From CAYLNM01 sp964385045 (GTDB lineage: Bacteria; Planctomycetota; Phycisphaerae; Phycisphaerales; SM1A02): a DNA stretch of 7,512 nt. The notes below the pieces were generated by a model. It worked only from the letters and a program-made list of their open reading frames with translations, searched no databases and was not told the origin of the DNA. How positions within the stretch are numbered: the stretch's first letter is position 1; every line of letters begins with the position of its first letter. Made by a program: the position numbers and the translations under genes. Location of the stretch: the NCBI GenBank assembly GCA_964385045.1, contig CAYLNM010000188.1, positions 1-7,512 of the forward strand. Reading direction: 5' to 3'. This document shows positions 6,495-7,512 of this stretch, one piece after another.

Positions 6495-6520
6495 GGTCCT
6501 CTCGAGAGAGGCCGCGGACC
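6495..6520 (-). promoter_or_regulatory. small inverted repeat between rplM and rpsI
   Basis: In the 77-base gap, CTCTCGAGAG (6499-6508) is a perfect palindrome. The message can also form CCTCT-CTCG-AGAGG, or pair GGTCC (outermost, 6516-6520) with GGACC (6495-6499). It could be a hairpin that tunes processing or expression between the two ribosomal genes; nothing else supports a function. Confidence 0.3.
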
Positions 6521-6534
6521 CGCGACGATTCGGA

Positions 6535-6969
6535 TCAGAGCTCGACGGACTCGGGTCGCTGGGCGTGGTGCGGATGCTCGGGGCCGGCGTACACCTTCAG
6601 CTTCGCGAACATCTGTCGGCCGAGGCGGGTCTTCGGCAGCATGCGGCGGACCGCCTGCTCGACGAGCCGCTCGGGGTGCTTCTCGCGGACGGTGCCGTAG
6701 GGAACCTCGCGGAGGCCGCCCGGATAGCCCGAGTACCGCTTCATGGTCTTCTGGCTGGCCTTGCGGCCGGTGAGGACGACGTCCTTCGCGTTCGTCACCA
6801 CGACGAAGTCGCCGCAGTCGACGTGGGGCGTGTACTCGGGGCGGTGCTTGCCCATGAGCATCGTCGCCACCTCGGTCGCGAGCCGTCCGAGGACCTTGCC
6901 GCTCGCGTCCACGTGCTTCCACTCGTGCGTGATGTCACCGGGCTTGGCGAAGGTGGTCTGGCGGGGCAT
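6535..6969 (-). CDS. rplM: 50S ribosomal protein L13 (uL13)
   Basis: This 144-aa large-subunit ribosomal protein is full length for the family. Motifs in order are WKHVDASGKVLGRLATEVA (17-35), LMGKHRPEYTPHVDCGDFVV (38-57), NAKDVVLTGRK (60-70), YSGYPGGLREVP (79-90), AVRRMLPKTRLGRQ (106-119) and LKVYAGPEHPHHAQRPE (124-140). ATG at 6969 is preferred: AAGGGUG (message bases 6982-6976) is about 7 bases upstream and the family sequence starts within a few residues. An in-frame ATG at 7140 would only add Arg/Pro-rich translation of the leader. It is the first gene of the conserved rplM-rpsI pair, with its own promoter about 200 bases upstream. Confidence 0.97.
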   Translation of the reverse strand: MPRQTTFAKPGDITHEWKHVDASGKVLGRLATEVATMLMGKHRPEYTPHVDCGDFVVVTNAKDVVLTGRKASQKTMKRYSGYPGGLREVPYGTVREKHPERLVEQAVRRMLPKTRLGRQMFAKLKVYAGPEHPHHAQRPESVEL

Positions 6970-7173
6970 GGGGGGCACCCTTCGGGCTCGAGTGGACCCG
7001 CGGCGGCGGGGAGACGGACGACGGGGGGCGGCGGCCCGTGGAACCCGTCGGACGGAACGGACGATCGGGACGAGAGGTCGGTCATCCGGAGGACGGACGC
7101 CGCCTCGCCCCCGGCGAGCCGCGACGTCGGACGGGCGCACGGCCCACCCGTGCGGTCGGCACCGCGGGGGGAA
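6970..7173 (-). promoter_or_regulatory. structured 5' leader of rplM-rpsI
   Basis: The promoter at 7207-7180 predicts about 200 untranslated bases before rplM. Three hairpins can be drawn. The 5'-most has a perfect 7-bp stem (7148-7154 with 7136-7142, 5-base loop). The second is CTCGCC/GGCGAG (7113-7118 with 7104-7109, 3-base loop). The third is CGACGGG/CCCGTCG (7044-7050 with 7019-7025) enclosing GGGC/GCCC (7034-7037 with 7026-7029). Autoregulation of the rplM operon through its leader is known in E. coli, and L13 leader motifs are described in other phyla, so regulation here is plausible but unproven. Confidence 0.4.
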
Positions 7174-7179
7174 TCGCCC

Positions 7180-7207
7180 ATGGTAGTCCGCCCGCGGATG
7201 TCGTCAA
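7180..7207 (-). promoter_or_regulatory. sigma70-type promoter of rplM-rpsI
   Basis: Read on the minus strand, TTGACG (7207-7202) matches the TTGACA consensus at 5 of 6 bases. A 16-base spacer (7201-7186) follows, then TACCAT (7185-7180), matching TATAAT at 4 of 6. In DNA this rich in G and C the combination stands out. Transcription should begin near 7173-7174, about 205 bases before the rplM start. Confidence 0.7.
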
Positions 7208-7242
7208 GCGCCCCACGGGGCCCGGGCCGATGAACGGCGGGC

Positions 7243-7274
7243 GGCGGCGGGCGGGGGCGCCGGCGCCCGCCGCC
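7243..7274. terminator. strong GC hairpin, possible terminator of a gene to the right
   Basis: GGCGGCGGGCG (7243-7253) is perfectly complementary to CGCCCGCCGCC (7264-7274) around a 10-base loop. An alternative 14-bp perfect palindrome, GGGCGCCGGCGCCC (7255-7268), overlaps it. It sits 36 bases upstream of the rplM -35, where a terminator insulating the promoter from an upstream minus-strand gene would be placed. There is no T-tract on either side, and the local sequence is almost all G and C, so chance pairing is possible. Confidence 0.35.
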
Positions 7275-7470
7275 CCGATCGGACGGGCGGCCAATCATCT
7301 CCCGGCGGTGGCCCCGTCGTCGAGCCCGTCCCGCACCGGTGTCGTGCTCCGGGCGGAGCGGCGGGGGGTCGCGGGGCAGGAGGACGTCCGCCGACGCCCA
7401 TCGGCCCCCGGCGGCCCGGGGTCGCTCGTCCTCCGGACCCCACGCGACGGTGTCGTCCCGCCTCGCCGCC

Positions 7471-7512
7471 GCGTCCCCACGTCCCCGCGTCCCCGCGTCC
7501 CCGCGTCCCCGC
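7471..7512 (+). repeat. 8-bp tandem repeat (GCGTCCCC) at the window edge
   Basis: GCGTCCCC occurs at 7471-7478, 7487-7494, 7495-7502 and 7503-7510, with the variant ACGTCCCC at 7479-7486. The final GC begins a sixth copy, so the array continues past the window. The unit is not a multiple of three and the context is non-coding, so it looks like a variable-number microsatellite rather than a protein repeat. Confidence 0.9.

Larger units (their letters stand above)
7208..7512. other. non-coding region upstream of the rplM promoter
   Basis: No recognisable gene is present. The open frames on both strands translate to Arg/Pro/Gly/Ala-rich low complexity with no conserved motif. The stretch holds a strong GC hairpin near the promoter and an 8-bp tandem repeat at the right edge, listed separately. 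A gene may begin or end just beyond the window. Confidence 0.55.

Noticed and set aside
5702..6700. A 332-codon plus-strand open frame across rpsI and its flanks
   Set aside because: It crosses the terminator hairpin and lies antisense to S9, which is certain.
6460..7233. A 257-codon plus-strand open frame antisense to rplM
   Set aside because: L13 on the other strand is unambiguous; this frame has no family resemblance and crosses the rplM promoter.
7204..7480. Short minus-strand open frames at the right edge
   Set aside because: They are low-complexity Arg/Pro/Gly translations that lie over a hairpin and a microsatellite, with no ribosome site or motif.
7471..7512. CRISPR array or protein repeat at the right edge
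   Set aside because: The 8-bp units are directly abutting with no spacers, and the unit length is not a multiple of three.

Overview
This is a very GC-rich (well over 70% by eye) bacterial chromosomal window with two blocks of genes that converge on a shared terminator. The ribosomal proteins look planctomycete-like to me, perhaps Phycisphaerae. The L13 sequence opens MPRQTTFAKPG, and S9 carries a long Ala/Pro-rich N-terminal extension. That placement is inference from memory and has not been tested by a search.

Left block, plus strand, 269-5680: four genes of the ebo locus in the order eboD, eboE, eboC, eboF. eboD encodes a 3-dehydroquinate-synthase-like cyclase. eboE encodes a TIM-barrel protein of the sugar isomerase/epimerase type. 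eboC encodes a UbiA-like membrane prenyltransferase. eboF encodes an alkaline-phosphatase/phosphodiesterase-superfamily protein. eboD-eboE and eboE-eboC overlap by a few bases and form a tight operon. eboF follows after 268 bases, has no Shine-Dalgarno sequence, and has a TACCAT box placed as if for a leaderless transcript. The ebo locus is known from cyanobacteria (where it is linked to export of the scytonemin precursor), from eustigmatophyte algal plastids and from scattered bacteria. Its product and reactions are unresolved. eboA and eboB (TatD-like hydrolase) are not in this window. They may lie to the left or elsewhere, or be absent.

Middle, 5681-5884: a convergent intergenic region holding a perfect 17-bp inverted repeat, the probable two-way terminator.

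Right block, minus strand, 6969-5885: rplM (L13) then rpsI (S9), the standard pair. A good sigma70-type promoter (TTGACG, 16 bases, TACCAT) lies about 200 bases upstream of rplM. It predicts a long leader with several hairpins, a plausible site for ribosomal-protein autoregulation. Beyond the promoter, 7208-7512 shows no convincing gene. It holds a strong GC hairpin and, at the window edge, an 8-bp tandem repeat.

The main biological interest is the ebo locus, above all EboF, whose usual phosphodiesterase metal ligands appear replaced. The structured rplM leader and a recurring TACCAT/TACCCT minus-10 box are secondary points.
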